Assembly (NCBI GenBank): GCA_964477065.1
Contig: CAYZCU010000001.1
Location: 1-64,000 of the forward strand
Direction: 5' to 3'
Origin: 2-02-FULL-43-11-A sp964477065
Lineage (GTDB): Bacteria; Patescibacteriota; Microgenomatia; UBA1406; HO2-37-13b
Length of the DNA: 64,000 nt
Made by a program: the position numbers and the translations under genes. The notes beneath the pieces were generated by a model, which ran no database searches, was not told the DNA's origin, and worked only from the letters and a program-made list of their open reading frames with translations. Below, in pieces: positions 1-7,631 of this stretch (positions are counted from its first letter, which is position 1; the number at the start of each line of letters is the position of its first letter).

Positions 1-146
1 TGTTGATCGAGATCCTCCGGTGGATTTGGAGGAGGCGTCTGAGATTCTGGAGTGAATTGACCTGGAGCAAAAATCCCCCGAGTATCAAAACTCACACGCC
101 TCACTGGCTTCCCTCCAATCATCCTGTTCTCCCCGTCTTCGCTCAT
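1..146 (-). CDS. hypothetical protein, truncated by the window edge
   Basis: Opens at an ATG at 146 and runs off the left edge after 48 codons. The visible N-terminus is hydrophilic (begins MSEDGENRMIGG) and becomes proline-rich (PPPNPPEDLD). The ATG overlaps the TGA of the 77-residue gene upstream as ATGA, the usual sign of translational coupling, so the two genes are probably one transcript. No family recognised; the function is unknown. Confidence 0.55.
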   Translation of the reverse strand, partial: MSEDGENRMIGGKPVRRVSFDTRGIFAPGQFTPESQTPPPNPPEDLDQ

Positions 147-376
147 CTTTTACGTCCAAATGAGTAACGCCCGATCTTTACTTGTCCGACAAGCCCAACA
201 ATCATCCCAGCTGTGAGTGAATTAGTCTGCAAAAAGCCAACCAAAGAGCCACAATTAAGACATGAAGGACGAGTGAGCCAATACATAAGTGAATCAAAGC
301 TCAGCGCAAAGGGAAGGACAGCCACTACAATCACCAAGGGGACAAGCTTCATGATAATCTTCTGTGCCATTTTCAT
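143..376 (-). CDS. small membrane protein with a CxxC pair
   Basis: A 77-residue protein. Residues about 8-27 form a strongly hydrophobic segment followed by SFDSLMYWLTRPSCLNC, and a second weaker hydrophobic stretch lies near residues 54-66; the C-terminus is basic (GRYSFGRKR). The CLNC pair could be a redox or metal site, but nothing else supports this. It ends in an ATGA overlap with the next gene, which argues that it is real and co-translated. It lies downstream of jag on the same strand, about 95 bp away. No family recognised. Confidence 0.55.
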   Translation of the reverse strand: MKMAQKIIMKLVPLVIVVAVLPFALSFDSLMYWLTRPSCLNCGSLVGFLQTNSLTAGMIVGLVGQVKIGRYSFGRKR

Positions 377-427
377 AAAAAGGCATACTCTGCCTGCTTT
401 GAGTATAGAAGATTTTGCTATGAACTT

Positions 428-463
428 GCAATGACCGTCGTTGACAACGACCGTCTTCGCACG
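428..463. repeat. palindromic element, copy 1 (second copy inside valS)
   Basis: About 35 bp with a hairpin core GTCGTT-GAC-AACGAC, lying between jag and the 77-residue gene. It aligns to 2236-2270 inside valS at 28 of 35 positions, and the differences inside the core stem are compensatory (G:C here, T:A there). There is no T-tract, so it is not an obvious terminator. Confidence 0.5.
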
Positions 464-471
464 TAGGATTC

Positions 472-930
472 TTACTCGATATCCTTTTTGCGAGCTATGA
501 CAAGCTTACGATACTTTCCTTCACCTTCAGAATACGTTTCAAGTGAAAGATAATTTTGAGAGATATGCTCATGAATAATCCGTCGCTCATACGGACTAAA
601 TGACGTCATCTGTGAAGGTCGATCTTCATCAATAACTCGTCGGGCTATGTTGTCAGCAATGCCGATCAGACGCTCCTTTTGGCCATCACGGTAATCATTC
701 ACATCAACAAGAATATCAACACGCTCACCACATGCTTTAAACAGCATCGCACCAAGAACTCGTTGTAACGCTCCAAGCATACGCGCATGCTTACCAATAA
801 GCATCGAAGCATCTTCCTCAGTCTTGATATGAATTCTATACAGCGTATCGACCTGTGTGACCTCAATCTCACATGCAAATCCCAGCTGATCGATAAGTCC
901 TTGCGTTGTTTCCTTGATTGTTGCTTCCAT
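472..930 (-). CDS. jag: Jag/KhpB-type KH-R3H RNA-binding protein
   Basis: A 152-residue cytosolic RNA-binding protein of the SpoIIIJ-associated Jag/KhpB family. An N-terminal part (1-35) is followed by a KH domain with the GxxG-like loop IGKHARMLGALQ (about residues 44-56) and a C-terminal R3H domain whose signature is visible as SPYERRIIHEHI followed by EGEGKYRKLVI (about 111-147). The family acts as a small-RNA/mRNA chaperone pair with KhpA and is nearly always next to yidC, as here (3 bp between yidC stop and this ATG). It lacks the N-terminal Jag_N domain found in longer homologues. Strong call from domains and synteny. Confidence 0.9.
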   Translation of the reverse strand: MEATIKETTQGLIDQLGFACEIEVTQVDTLYRIHIKTEEDASMLIGKHARMLGALQRVLGAMLFKACGERVDILVDVNDYRDGQKERLIGIADNIARRVIDEDRPSQMTSFSPYERRIIHEHISQNYLSLETYSEGEGKYRKLVIARKKDIE

Positions 931-933
931 AGG

Positions 934-1710
934 TTATTTTCCCTTGATTGCGATCTCCGCTTTCTTTGGGGTTTGTAAAATACTAATAAGTGAAAAAACA
1001 TTCCAGTACAGGGCCAAACCAACAGGAAGAATGTATGAAAAATAGCCGATCATAATCGGAAACATGACCTTCATCTGCTTTTGAAAGACAGCTTGAAAGC
1101 TCTCCTGCTCTTCTTTTGTTGCTGGGGCAGTCTTTTTTGGTTGTGTTTTTACGACCTGCAAGTATTGCAAGAAAGCCGTAACAACAGGCACGGCAAGATA
1201 ATAGATGCCATTTTGAGCATAATGAGATGGAGCGACACTCAAATTAAATCCAAGGAAGTGTGGATCGATCGGAAGCCCCTTGAGAAAATCCGCATAGGCG
1301 ATTTTGTTGAGCATAGCTGGAATTTTTGAAATGTCTGTCTGAAAAAATTTCAAGAGCACTCGATACAGAGCAAGAATAATAGGAAGCTGGATCAAAGCAC
1401 CCAGACAACTTGTCGCTGGATTGATATTGTGTTCCTTGTAGAGCTTCATCTGCTCTTGCTGAAGTTTTTGGGGCTCTTCTTTGTATTGCTTCTGAAGTTT
1501 TTCAATTTCAGGTCGCAGAAGCTCCATTTGGACAGCCATCTGAGCTTGCTTTTTGTAAAAAGGATTTGACGCCATGCGGAAAAGTGCCGTCAATGCAATG
1601 ATTGCCCAGCCAAGAGATCCAGGAAGCCCCCATGTCGAGAAGACATACATAAAGACAAGCAATATGTTGAAGGTGGGGTTGATGAATAGCGTGGTAAAAA
1701 GTTCTCCCAT
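934..1710 (-). CDS. yidC: YidC/Oxa1 membrane protein insertase
   Basis: A 258-residue insertase of the short Gram-positive type, without the large periplasmic domain of proteobacterial YidC. It inserts single- and multi-spanning membrane proteins, alone or with SecYEG. The N-terminus carries a membrane segment (14-30), then the conserved ITALFRMASNPFYKKQAQMAVQM region (the hydrophilic-groove arginine is in TALFR), a charged cytoplasmic helical hairpin (about 65-95) and further membrane helices with the pattern NPATSCLGALIQLPIILALYR. It begins 6 bp after rpmH and is followed by jag. No rnpA lies between rpmH and yidC, unlike the common bacterial order. Confidence 0.93.
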   Translation of the reverse strand: MGELFTTLFINPTFNILLVFMYVFSTWGLPGSLGWAIIALTALFRMASNPFYKKQAQMAVQMELLRPEIEKLQKQYKEEPQKLQQEQMKLYKEHNINPATSCLGALIQLPIILALYRVLLKFFQTDISKIPAMLNKIAYADFLKGLPIDPHFLGFNLSVAPSHYAQNGIYYLAVPVVTAFLQYLQVVKTQPKKTAPATKEEQESFQAVFQKQMKVMFPIMIGYFSYILPVGLALYWNVFSLISILQTPKKAEIAIKGK

Positions 1711-1716
1711 AGTTGT

Positions 1717-1872
1717 TTAGAGTGCTGCTCTGACACGCNNNNNNNNNNTGACACGCCCTTTCAATCGACGGCGCTTCAGGACGGCTCTTCCAGACTTGGT
1801 GGTGTTCTTACTCAAGAAACCGTGCTTTCTCTTTCTTTTCAGCTTCTTCGGCTGGTATGTTCGTTTTGGCAT
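1717..1872 (-). CDS. rpmH: 50S ribosomal protein L34 (interrupted by a 10-N scaffold gap)
   Basis: The frame starts MPKRTYQPKKLKRKRKHGFL and continues through SGRAVLKRRRLKGRV, a textbook L34. It then enters ten Ns (1739-1748). The 8-mer TGACACGC occurs immediately on both sides of the Ns. If the two copies are merged and the Ns removed, the frame continues as KGRVRAAL and stops at 1717-1719, giving a 45-residue protein, the normal L34 length. The gap therefore appears to be an unmerged overlap. L34 is a late-assembling large-subunit protein; it heads the rpmH-yidC-jag block. Too short for an automatic call because of the Ns. Confidence 0.88.
   Translation of the reverse strand: MPKRTYQPKKLKRKRKHGFLSKNTTKSGRAVLKRRRLKGRVXXXXRVRAAL
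1739..1748. other. scaffold gap (10 N), probably an 8-bp contig overlap
   Basis: Ten Ns flanked on both sides by TGACACGC. Collapsing the duplicate restores the L34 reading frame to its stop, so the true distance is probably negative (minus 8 bp). Confidence 0.8.
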
Positions 1873-1885
1873 ATGTGTGTTGGAC

Positions 1886-1908
1886 GCCGGGCTTTGTCCA
1901 AGCCTGGC
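1886..1908 (-). promoter_or_regulatory. hairpin in the rpmH 5' leader
   Basis: On the minus strand GCCAGGCTT and AAGCCCGGC form a 9-bp stem with one mismatch, located 14 bp upstream of the rpmH ATG and 8 bp after the valS stop. There is no T-tract, so it could be a processing or autoregulatory structure of the L34 mRNA rather than a terminator. Low certainty. Confidence 0.3.
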
Positions 1909-1915
1909 TTTGTTA

Positions 1916-4162
1916 TTAACTTAAGGTCTCATTTGAACTGATACGACTATCTAAAATAGACTTTTCCTCTCCGAAAAAACTTTTCCATATCGCTTCGGTG
2001 ACAAATGGCATGAACGGATGCGCCAATTTGAGACATTCGCAATATATTTTTTCGACTGTTTCAAGAACTTGTATGTTACCAGACTTCATCTCATCTTTCA
2101 ACTCCTCTATGTGACAATCCGCAAGGCGATGCCAGACATATTCATACACATCATCGAAAGTTCGAGAAAATCGAAACGCTTCCATGTCTGAACATGCCTT
2201 GGTGTAAAAGTCCGCAAACTCTTTTTCGATCTCAACAATGACGGTCTTTGACAAAGACGGTCGTCGCTCCGAGCTTCGCTCCCCCTCCTTGCACATCTGC
2301 ACGAACCGGCCGATGTTCCAAAGCTTGTTGGCGAAATTGCGCATTGCACGAACTTTGTCTTCGGCAAGGATCACTTTCCCGCCCTGCGACAAGCCGAAGA
2401 AGAGAGATGCACGGAAGGCGTCAGCGCCGTACCGATCGACGAGTTCGATTGGATTGAGCACGTTGCCTTTGCTTTTGCTCATCTTGATACCGTGCTTATC
2501 AGCGACCATTGACCACATATACACATCGCGAAATGGCACATCATCCCGGCGATACAGAGAAAGCATGATCATTCGTGAAATCCAAGACTTGAAAATATCT
2601 GACAATGTGCCAATAAAATCAGTTGGAAATCGCGTGTCATCGTCTTCAGGCTTCAGGGTGACAAGGGGCCATTGACCAGATGAAAACCACGTATCAAACG
2701 TATCCGTCTCTGGCAAAAATTCGCCTTCGGCATCAGGCTTTTCTTCTGATATCACATAGTCCATAACCTCAGCTCCTGCAACCAAGGATTGCAACCCTGC
2801 GTGGATCTCTGCCACAGACACCCCATCTGCCAAAAAGCTAGCTACAGAGCCATGTCGGGCAACTCCAGCGGAGTCAATCCATGTGACATGCAACCCTTCA
2901 CCCGTGCCGACGCGATACCACACAGGAATCCTGATTCCCCACACGATCTGACGGCTCACAGGCCAATCATGCATGATATCAAGCCAATCGAGCATTTGCT
3001 TTTTGTATTTTGCAGGATGAAATCGAACCTGCTCAGCCTCAACCACCTCACGCACCCGAGACTTGAGCTCGGCAACGCGTATAAACCAGTTCGGCACGGT
3101 CAAAGGCTCGAGAACCCGACCACATTTGTAGCAGGTCTGGACGCTATGTTCATACTCCTTATCAACGCTTTCGAGATGACCAGCCGACTCCAGATCCAAC
3201 ACGGATTGTTCGCGAGCCTGAGCTACTTTCATGCCATCATACGGCCCACCGATCATGCGTCCCCGCATATCAATCCCTTTGACAATAGGCAGTCCCAATT
3301 TCTGAGCAACCGCGAAGTCATTTGGATCATGCGCTGGGGTGAGCTTCACAATACCTGTGCCAAACTCTGGATCGACAAACTCGTCTGCGATAATCTCCAT
3401 CTCAACACCTGTCAGAGGGTTGAGAACCCTTCGTCCAATGAGCTCACGTGTACGCTCATTTTCTGGGTGCACTGCCAAATGAGTATCAATAGGAATAGGT
3501 TCAGTTCGGACTGTTGCAACAACGATATAGTCTTTACCTTCAAACATTCCAGAGACAAGCGGATAGCGCACATGATACAGTGGATCAACTCGATCCTCAT
3601 ATTTCACCTCAAGCTCAGCAAGTGACGTTCCACAATAGGTACAGTAATTGACGATATACTCTCCTCGATAGACAAATCCATCAGCATGCATTTTAGTAAA
3701 TGTCTCATACACATACTTCACGACAGTATCATCGAGACTAAAAGTACTGCGCGTCCAATCAGCCAAAAAGCCGAGTCTCCTAAATTGATCATAAATAAGC
3801 CCCGAATTTGTCTTTACAAAATTAAAAACATTGTCGTAGAGTGTCTGACGATCAAAGTCCATGCGTGACTTTCCTTCTTTACGAAGATGCTTTTCATATA
3901 CGAACTGTGTTTCAAATCCAGCATGATCCATTCCAGGTATAAACTCACTGGCAAAGCCATTTAAGCGCTTCCAGCGGACCAAAGCATCGTCAACAGAAAA
4001 CATTCCGTGCCCTGCATGGAGTGAGCCATTAGCATTGGGAGGAGGCATGAGGACGGTGAACGGTTTTCCACCCTCAACATGTGCGGAAAAAAGATACCCC
4101 TGCTTTTCCCAGAAGTCGTAGATCTTTTTTTCCCACTGCGACGGGGTAAAAGCTTTTTCCAT
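1916..4162 (-). CDS. valS: valyl-tRNA synthetase (short form)
   Basis: Class I aminoacyl-tRNA synthetase charging tRNA-Val. The HIGH motif appears as PPPNANGSLHAGHG near residue 45, the editing domain (HDPNDFAVAQKLGL region) follows, then the ValRS signature DTWFSSGQWPLVT and the KMSKS loop IKMSKSKGNVLNP. At about 748 residues it is shorter than usual ValRS (850-950): the C-terminal coiled-coil tRNA-binding arm is absent and the protein ends soon after the anticodon-binding helix bundle. I chose the ATG at 4162 (MEKAFTPSQW) over one six codons upstream because TATATT lies 8 nt before it, matching the leaderless pattern of this genome, and because homologues start here. A palindromic element lies in-frame near 2236-2270. 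Confidence 0.93.
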   Translation of the reverse strand: MEKAFTPSQWEKKIYDFWEKQGYLFSAHVEGGKPFTVLMPPPNANGSLHAGHGMFSVDDALVRWKRLNGFASEFIPGMDHAGFETQFVYEKHLRKEGKSRMDFDRQTLYDNVFNFVKTNSGLIYDQFRRLGFLADWTRSTFSLDDTVVKYVYETFTKMHADGFVYRGEYIVNYCTYCGTSLAELEVKYEDRVDPLYHVRYPLVSGMFEGKDYIVVATVRTEPIPIDTHLAVHPENERTRELIGRRVLNPLTGVEMEIIADEFVDPEFGTGIVKLTPAHDPNDFAVAQKLGLPIVKGIDMRGRMIGGPYDGMKVAQAREQSVLDLESAGHLESVDKEYEHSVQTCYKCGRVLEPLTVPNWFIRVAELKSRVREVVEAEQVRFHPAKYKKQMLDWLDIMHDWPVSRQIVWGIRIPVWYRVGTGEGLHVTWIDSAGVARHGSVASFLADGVSVAEIHAGLQSLVAGAEVMDYVISEEKPDAEGEFLPETDTFDTWFSSGQWPLVTLKPEDDDTRFPTDFIGTLSDIFKSWISRMIMLSLYRRDDVPFRDVYMWSMVADKHGIKMSKSKGNVLNPIELVDRYGADAFRASLFFGLSQGGKVILAEDKVRAMRNFANKLWNIGRFVQMCKEGERSSERRPSLSKTVIVEIEKEFADFYTKACSDMEAFRFSRTFDDVYEYVWHRLADCHIEELKDEMKSGNIQVLETVEKIYCECLKLAHPFMPFVTEAIWKSFFGEEKSILDSRISSNETLS
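2236..2270. repeat. palindromic element, copy 2, in-frame inside valS
   Basis: Shares 28 of 35 positions with 428-463. The core is GTCTTT-GAC-AAAGAC. In valS it encodes part of RRPSLSKTVIV, between the catalytic core and the end of the anticodon-binding domain, without breaking the frame. Confidence 0.45.
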
Positions 4163-4205
4163 TGAACTCAAATATATCAAAAATAGCTTGCAATTTCAAT
4201 CTAAA

Positions 4206-6446
4206 ATGAGTATTGTTGAACTCATGTTCATGTCAATTCTGCAATGGTATCTGATGCTTGTGGTTATCGGCATCATTTTTTTCCCCTTTGTATCGCGTCT
4301 ATTTCATGCTTTTTATGATAAAGGATATGGTCTCAGTAAGGCGTTCGGGATTGCTGTGCTGAGCTATATCACGTATGCGCTGGGGACATTTCATATCATC
4401 CCCTTTACGCGGACATGGCTGATTATCATACTGGGTGTCATTGCTGGCCTAGGTTACGCTCTATCTCGCATATCTCCTGCTCCAAAGCTCTCCCATAAGG
4501 TGCGATCTCTCCTTTTTTTCGAAGAATTTCTGACTGCGAGTGCCTTTTGTGCGTGGGCATACATTCGTGCACATGAGCCTGCAATCCATGGTCTCGAAAA
4601 GTTTATGGACTTTGGATTCATCAATGCAGCTTTGCGAGGTACGTATTTTCCAACAGAGGATATGTGGCTTGCAGGCAATCATATTAATTACTATTACTTT
4701 GGACACATCACGGGGGCTGTTTTGACGAAACTGAGCGCCATTCCATCGTATATCAGCTACAATCTGATACTCGCTCAGCTCTGTGCACTTTCAGTCGCTG
4801 GTACGTTCACGTTTGTGTTTAACCTTGTCTATGTGGGGATTAAGAAATCTCAAAGATTTGCTACGATTGCTGCGCTTGTCGGCGCCTGGTTTGTCAACTT
4901 TGCAGGCAATCTGCATACTATCTATGCTTTTACCCTCGGCTACCCAAATGATAAGCCTCAGCCGTTTTGGGAGCTGACATCTAAATTCAAACTGGCTGAT
5001 TTGATGCATCCGATCACAAGCCTTGATAAGCTTTCCCTCAACTACTGGTACCCAAACGCGACACGCTTTATCCCCTTTACCATTCACGAATTTCCTTTGT
5101 ATTCATATGTCGTTGCAGATCTCCATGGACATGTGTTTGATATCCCCTTCGTTCTTATTTCACTGAGCTTACTGCTAGCACTATTTATGCATCCTGAGGG
5201 ACGTGGACTGCGCTTCGACCTCTCTAAGCCGGCAACATGGCTCAGTAAAATCCGTGCAGATTTTTCATTCGAAAGGGGCTATCTGAGCTACATCCTCTTA
5301 CTTGGATTTTTTATCAGCATTCATTTTATGACGAATGCATTTGATGCACCAATATATCTTGGGCTGACAGGACTCGTTATTTTGGGAATATTTGGGTTTT
5401 CATATGAACTTTTTATCTACTCAGGCGTACTTGTCTGGATTTTTAAGCTCGTCAATAAACCGTTTAGCATGTATTTTGAGCCATTTGCCTCCCAACTAGG
5501 ATTTAACTGTATCTCTGCATCCCTAACCGCAAAGGCACAATCACTTATGGCTGGCACGTCTTTGGCAAAGCATTTTATCTTTGAAGGCAACTGTCAATCA
5601 AGTGAGTGGTGGATGCTCCTGACGCTCTGGGGATTTTTCTGGGTGAATTTTGCCTTTTTTATCCTCAAGTCATGGCGCAAAAAGTTTAAGATTTCACGGA
5701 TTGATTCATTTGTCCTCATACTGTGTGCATATAGCACATTACTCATCGTTGCATCTGAGTTTGTCTATGCCAAGGATATTTACCCAACACACTTCAGAGC
5801 CAACACGATGTTTAAGCTCGGCTACGGGGCTTTTATCATGCTTGGGGGGGCATCTGCATACATACTCGCATCGTTCAAAAAGCACTTTAAAAAAGGCATC
5901 CTCCCCAAAGTTTATCTGATGACGCTTGTTCCCCTGATTTTCCTCATCTCGATCTATCCAACATTCGCCGTATTGTCATATTATGGCCAAAGCACAAGCA
6001 AACCACACCTCGATGGGCAGATATGGATGCAGGAATCTCATCCTGCGTATCTAGAAATCATCAACTACCTCAACACTCACACGAGTGGCCAACCACATAT
6101 TCTTGAAGCACAAGGCGATTCGTACACGGATTATAACGTTGTATCAGCCTATACCGGTTTACCAACTATTGGGGGTTGGTACGTTCATGAATGGCTGTGG
6201 CGCGGAGACAGCACTGCGGTTGGGGCTCTGCAAAAAGATATATCAACGATTTATGAAGGTACAGATATCTCAGAAACAAAGCGTCTTCTAAAAAAATGGC
6301 AGATACGTTATGTGATTGTCGGAACGCTTGAAAAGGAGAAATACACTCACTTGCAAGAATCAAAGTTTGAGGCTCTAGGACAACCCGTGTTCACGTCGCA
6401 CACAGGTGGCGGAACTATCTATCAAATACCTGTTGACACACACTAG
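4206..6446 (+). CDS. DUF2298 (Chlor_Arch_YYY) polytopic membrane protein
   Basis: A roughly 746-residue membrane protein with about a dozen hydrophobic segments. The family signature is clear: EKFMDFGFINAALRG, then YFPTEDMWLAGNHINYYYFGH (about 135-170 in the longer frame), later VADLHGHVFDIPFVLI, and a C-terminal soluble part with GDSYTDYNVVSAYTGLPTIGGW and GTDISETKRLLKKW. The architecture (polytopic with an extracytosolic loop and a C-terminal globular part) resembles GT-C glycosyltransferases, so transfer of a lipid-linked sugar is an inference, not shown. I chose the ATG at 4206 over one at 4188. It is divergent from valS with only about 43 bp between starts, and is followed by a terminator hairpin at 6496. 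Confidence 0.85.
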   Translation: MSIVELMFMSILQWYLMLVVIGIIFFPFVSRLFHAFYDKGYGLSKAFGIAVLSYITYALGTFHIIPFTRTWLIIILGVIAGLGYALSRISPAPKLSHKVRSLLFFEEFLTASAFCAWAYIRAHEPAIHGLEKFMDFGFINAALRGTYFPTEDMWLAGNHINYYYFGHITGAVLTKLSAIPSYISYNLILAQLCALSVAGTFTFVFNLVYVGIKKSQRFATIAALVGAWFVNFAGNLHTIYAFTLGYPNDKPQPFWELTSKFKLADLMHPITSLDKLSLNYWYPNATRFIPFTIHEFPLYSYVVADLHGHVFDIPFVLISLSLLLALFMHPEGRGLRFDLSKPATWLSKIRADFSFERGYLSYILLLGFFISIHFMTNAFDAPIYLGLTGLVILGIFGFSYELFIYSGVLVWIFKLVNKPFSMYFEPFASQLGFNCISASLTAKAQSLMAGTSLAKHFIFEGNCQSSEWWMLLTLWGFFWVNFAFFILKSWRKKFKISRIDSFVLILCAYSTLLIVASEFVYAKDIYPTHFRANTMFKLGYGAFIMLGGASAYILASFKKHFKKGILPKVYLMTLVPLIFLISIYPTFAVLSYYGQSTSKPHLDGQIWMQESHPAYLEIINYLNTHTSGQPHILEAQGDSYTDYNVVSAYTGLPTIGGWYVHEWLWRGDSTAVGALQKDISTIYEGTDISETKRLLKKWQIRYVIVGTLEKEKYTHLQESKFEALGQPVFTSHTGGGTIYQIPVDTH

Positions 6447-6484
6447 CAACTTTGCTATTGTATCTACTAGCTCCGATCCTCGGA

Positions 6485-6494
6485 NNNNNNNNNN
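6485..6494. other. scaffold gap (10 N)
   Basis: Ten Ns in the intergenic region after the DUF2298 gene. The flanks (CCTCGGA and GGCATTAC) do not share an overlap, so the real gap size is unknown. Confidence 0.9.
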
Positions 6495-6495
6495 G

Positions 6496-6546
6496 GCATT
6501 ACTACTCGTCGACGGTAACGCGAACGGTAGTGATGCTCTTTTTTTT
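6496..6546 (+). terminator. rho-independent terminator after the DUF2298 gene
   Basis: GCATTACTAC (6496-6505) pairs with GTAGTGATGC (6527-6536) with one G-T wobble, followed by a run of eight T (6539-6546). The loop is long (21 nt) and contains CGTCGACG. It lies 50 bp after the DUF2298 stop and would terminate that transcript. Confidence 0.6.
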
Positions 6547-6597
6547 ATGGATCACTTATCCTAGAGCCTCAAACCTCACATTCTGTACACTATTTTT

Positions 6598-6744
6598 CTA
6601 CAACTGAAACAACGTAATAGGGAGGCTTAGCTTCTTCTTCGAAATACTCACAAACTGATTGCGTGTAAACATCTGCAAAGAGATCTTCTCACGAACCTTT
6701 CCAATAACCTGTATCTGGGGTTGAAGAGACTTTACCTGTTTCAT
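6598..6744 (-). CDS. small hypothetical protein (48 residues) with a strong promoter
   Basis: Frame MKQVKSLQPQIQVIGKVREK to a C-terminus SISKKKLSLPITLFQL. I accept it because a near-consensus promoter sits exactly in front: TTGACA (6775-6780), a 17-bp spacer, TAGACT (6752-6757) and then 7 nt to the ATG, the same leaderless geometry as many genes in this window. An ATG 16 codons upstream would place the promoter inside the gene. The product is basic with alternating hydrophobic residues in the second half; no family recognised. It sits alone between the DUF2298 gene and the endonuclease-family gene. Confidence 0.55.
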   Translation of the reverse strand: MKQVKSLQPQIQVIGKVREKISLQMFTRNQFVSISKKKLSLPITLFQL

Positions 6745-6751
6745 AGTGAGA

Positions 6752-6780
6752 AGTCTACGAGAGACATGACATGATGTCAA
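6752..6780 (-). promoter_or_regulatory. sigma70-type promoter of the 48-residue gene
   Basis: TTGACA, 17 bp, TAGACT on the minus strand; start codon 7 nt after the -10 box. This is the best -35/-10 pair I saw in the window. Confidence 0.65.
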
Positions 6781-6802
6781 GTCCCATAGCATTTAAGCAC
6801 TC

Positions 6803-6824
6803 TACTATCGGCCAGCCGATAGTA
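6803..6824. repeat. 22-bp near-perfect palindrome
   Basis: TACTATCGGC (6803-6812), spacer CA, GCCGATAGTA (6815-6824): perfect 10-bp arms. It lies between the 48-residue gene's promoter and the octamer array before the endonuclease-family gene. Symmetry and position suit an operator for a dimeric regulator; no T-tract follows. Confidence 0.55.
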
Positions 6825-6840
6825 AGTACATACGATTTTG

Positions 6841-6880
6841 GGTTGCCCTAGGTTGCTAGATTACAAGATCACTATCCATG
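6841..6880. repeat. degenerate 8-nt tandem array (copy C)
   Basis: Successive octamers GGTTGCCC, TAGGTTGC, TAGATTAC, AAGATCAC, TATCCATG. Two match the TAGnnnnC unit of the arrays at 10947 and 12061 exactly; the others are decayed. It lies just upstream of the endonuclease-family gene. Confidence 0.5.
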
Positions 6881-6917
6881 TGGATAACTTTTAGGCAAAA
6901 TGTCGTATACTATACGT

Positions 6918-7619
6918 GTGAAAGATTTATCGGTCCTCACATACAATATTGATAAGAATAAGGGCCTTCCACGGCTCTTAGCGCTTGTTGAACGCCATCA
7001 TCCTGATGTTGTGGCTATCCAAGAATGTCGGATTGACCACGATTCTGTAGCTTTGATGAAAAACTATGGGTATGAGTTTTCAGGTCATTCGTACTCATTT
7101 CGACATTTTTTTACGAAGTATTCTGTAGCGACTTTTTACAATCCAAAAACAGTCCAAGTAGATGATGCGTCGAAACTTCCCCTTCGAATAGGCTTTTGGG
7201 ATATTGTCTTGTTTTATAGAGGGGGCAGGCGCTCAGTAATCAAAACCCCAATCACAATTGGCTCAAAAAAGATTCTTATTCACAACATTCACTTATCTCC
7301 TTTTATTATGAATACGCTACGCGTAAAGCAACTTCGGCAGATTTTTGAATCACTCGTTGATTCAGATGAAGCACATATCGTCCTAGGTGACTTTAATTAT
7401 CCCTATGGACGCAAGAAGCTTGAACATCTGCTTGAATCATATGACCTGCATGAGGCATCAAATAAGATTTTTCACACATTCCGTAGTACCTTTCGCTTCT
7501 GGCCCTTTAAGTTTAAATTGGATTATATCGTGTACAAAAATCTTCAGCACGTCAAAACAGTCCAAATCGATAGTTTTGCCCCCGATCACACGCCTATTCT
7601 TGCTAAATTTAAACTATAA
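6918..7619 (+). CDS. endonuclease/exonuclease/phosphatase (EEP) superfamily protein
   Basis: All the EEP landmarks are present in order: LTYNI near the N-terminus (metal-binding Asn), DVVAIQE (catalytic Glu), HNIHLSPF, VLGDFNYP (Asp/Asn), DYIVYKN and PDHTPILAKF (catalytic Asp-His). The fold cleaves phosphodiesters or phosphomonoesters using Mg2+; the substrate (DNA, RNA, lipid or inositol phosphate) cannot be read from sequence. About 233 residues, no signal peptide, so cytosolic. I chose the GTG at 6918 because TATACT at 6906-6911 leaves exactly 6 nt, as in many neighbours; an in-frame ATG at 6900 would include the -10 box in the coding region. The GT2 gene follows 12 bp later. Confidence 0.82.
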   Translation: MKDLSVLTYNIDKNKGLPRLLALVERHHPDVVAIQECRIDHDSVALMKNYGYEFSGHSYSFRHFFTKYSVATFYNPKTVQVDDASKLPLRIGFWDIVLFYRGGRRSVIKTPITIGSKKILIHNIHLSPFIMNTLRVKQLRQIFESLVDSDEAHIVLGDFNYPYGRKKLEHLLESYDLHEASNKIFHTFRSTFRFWPFKFKLDYIVYKNLQHVKTVQIDSFAPDHTPILAKFKL

Positions 7620-7631
7620 TTACACATATCT

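Noticed and set aside
2789..3625. Long open frame (278 codons) opposite valS
   Set aside because: Lies entirely antisense to a confident ValRS; composition is His/Cys/Arg-rich without any domain, typical of a shadow frame.
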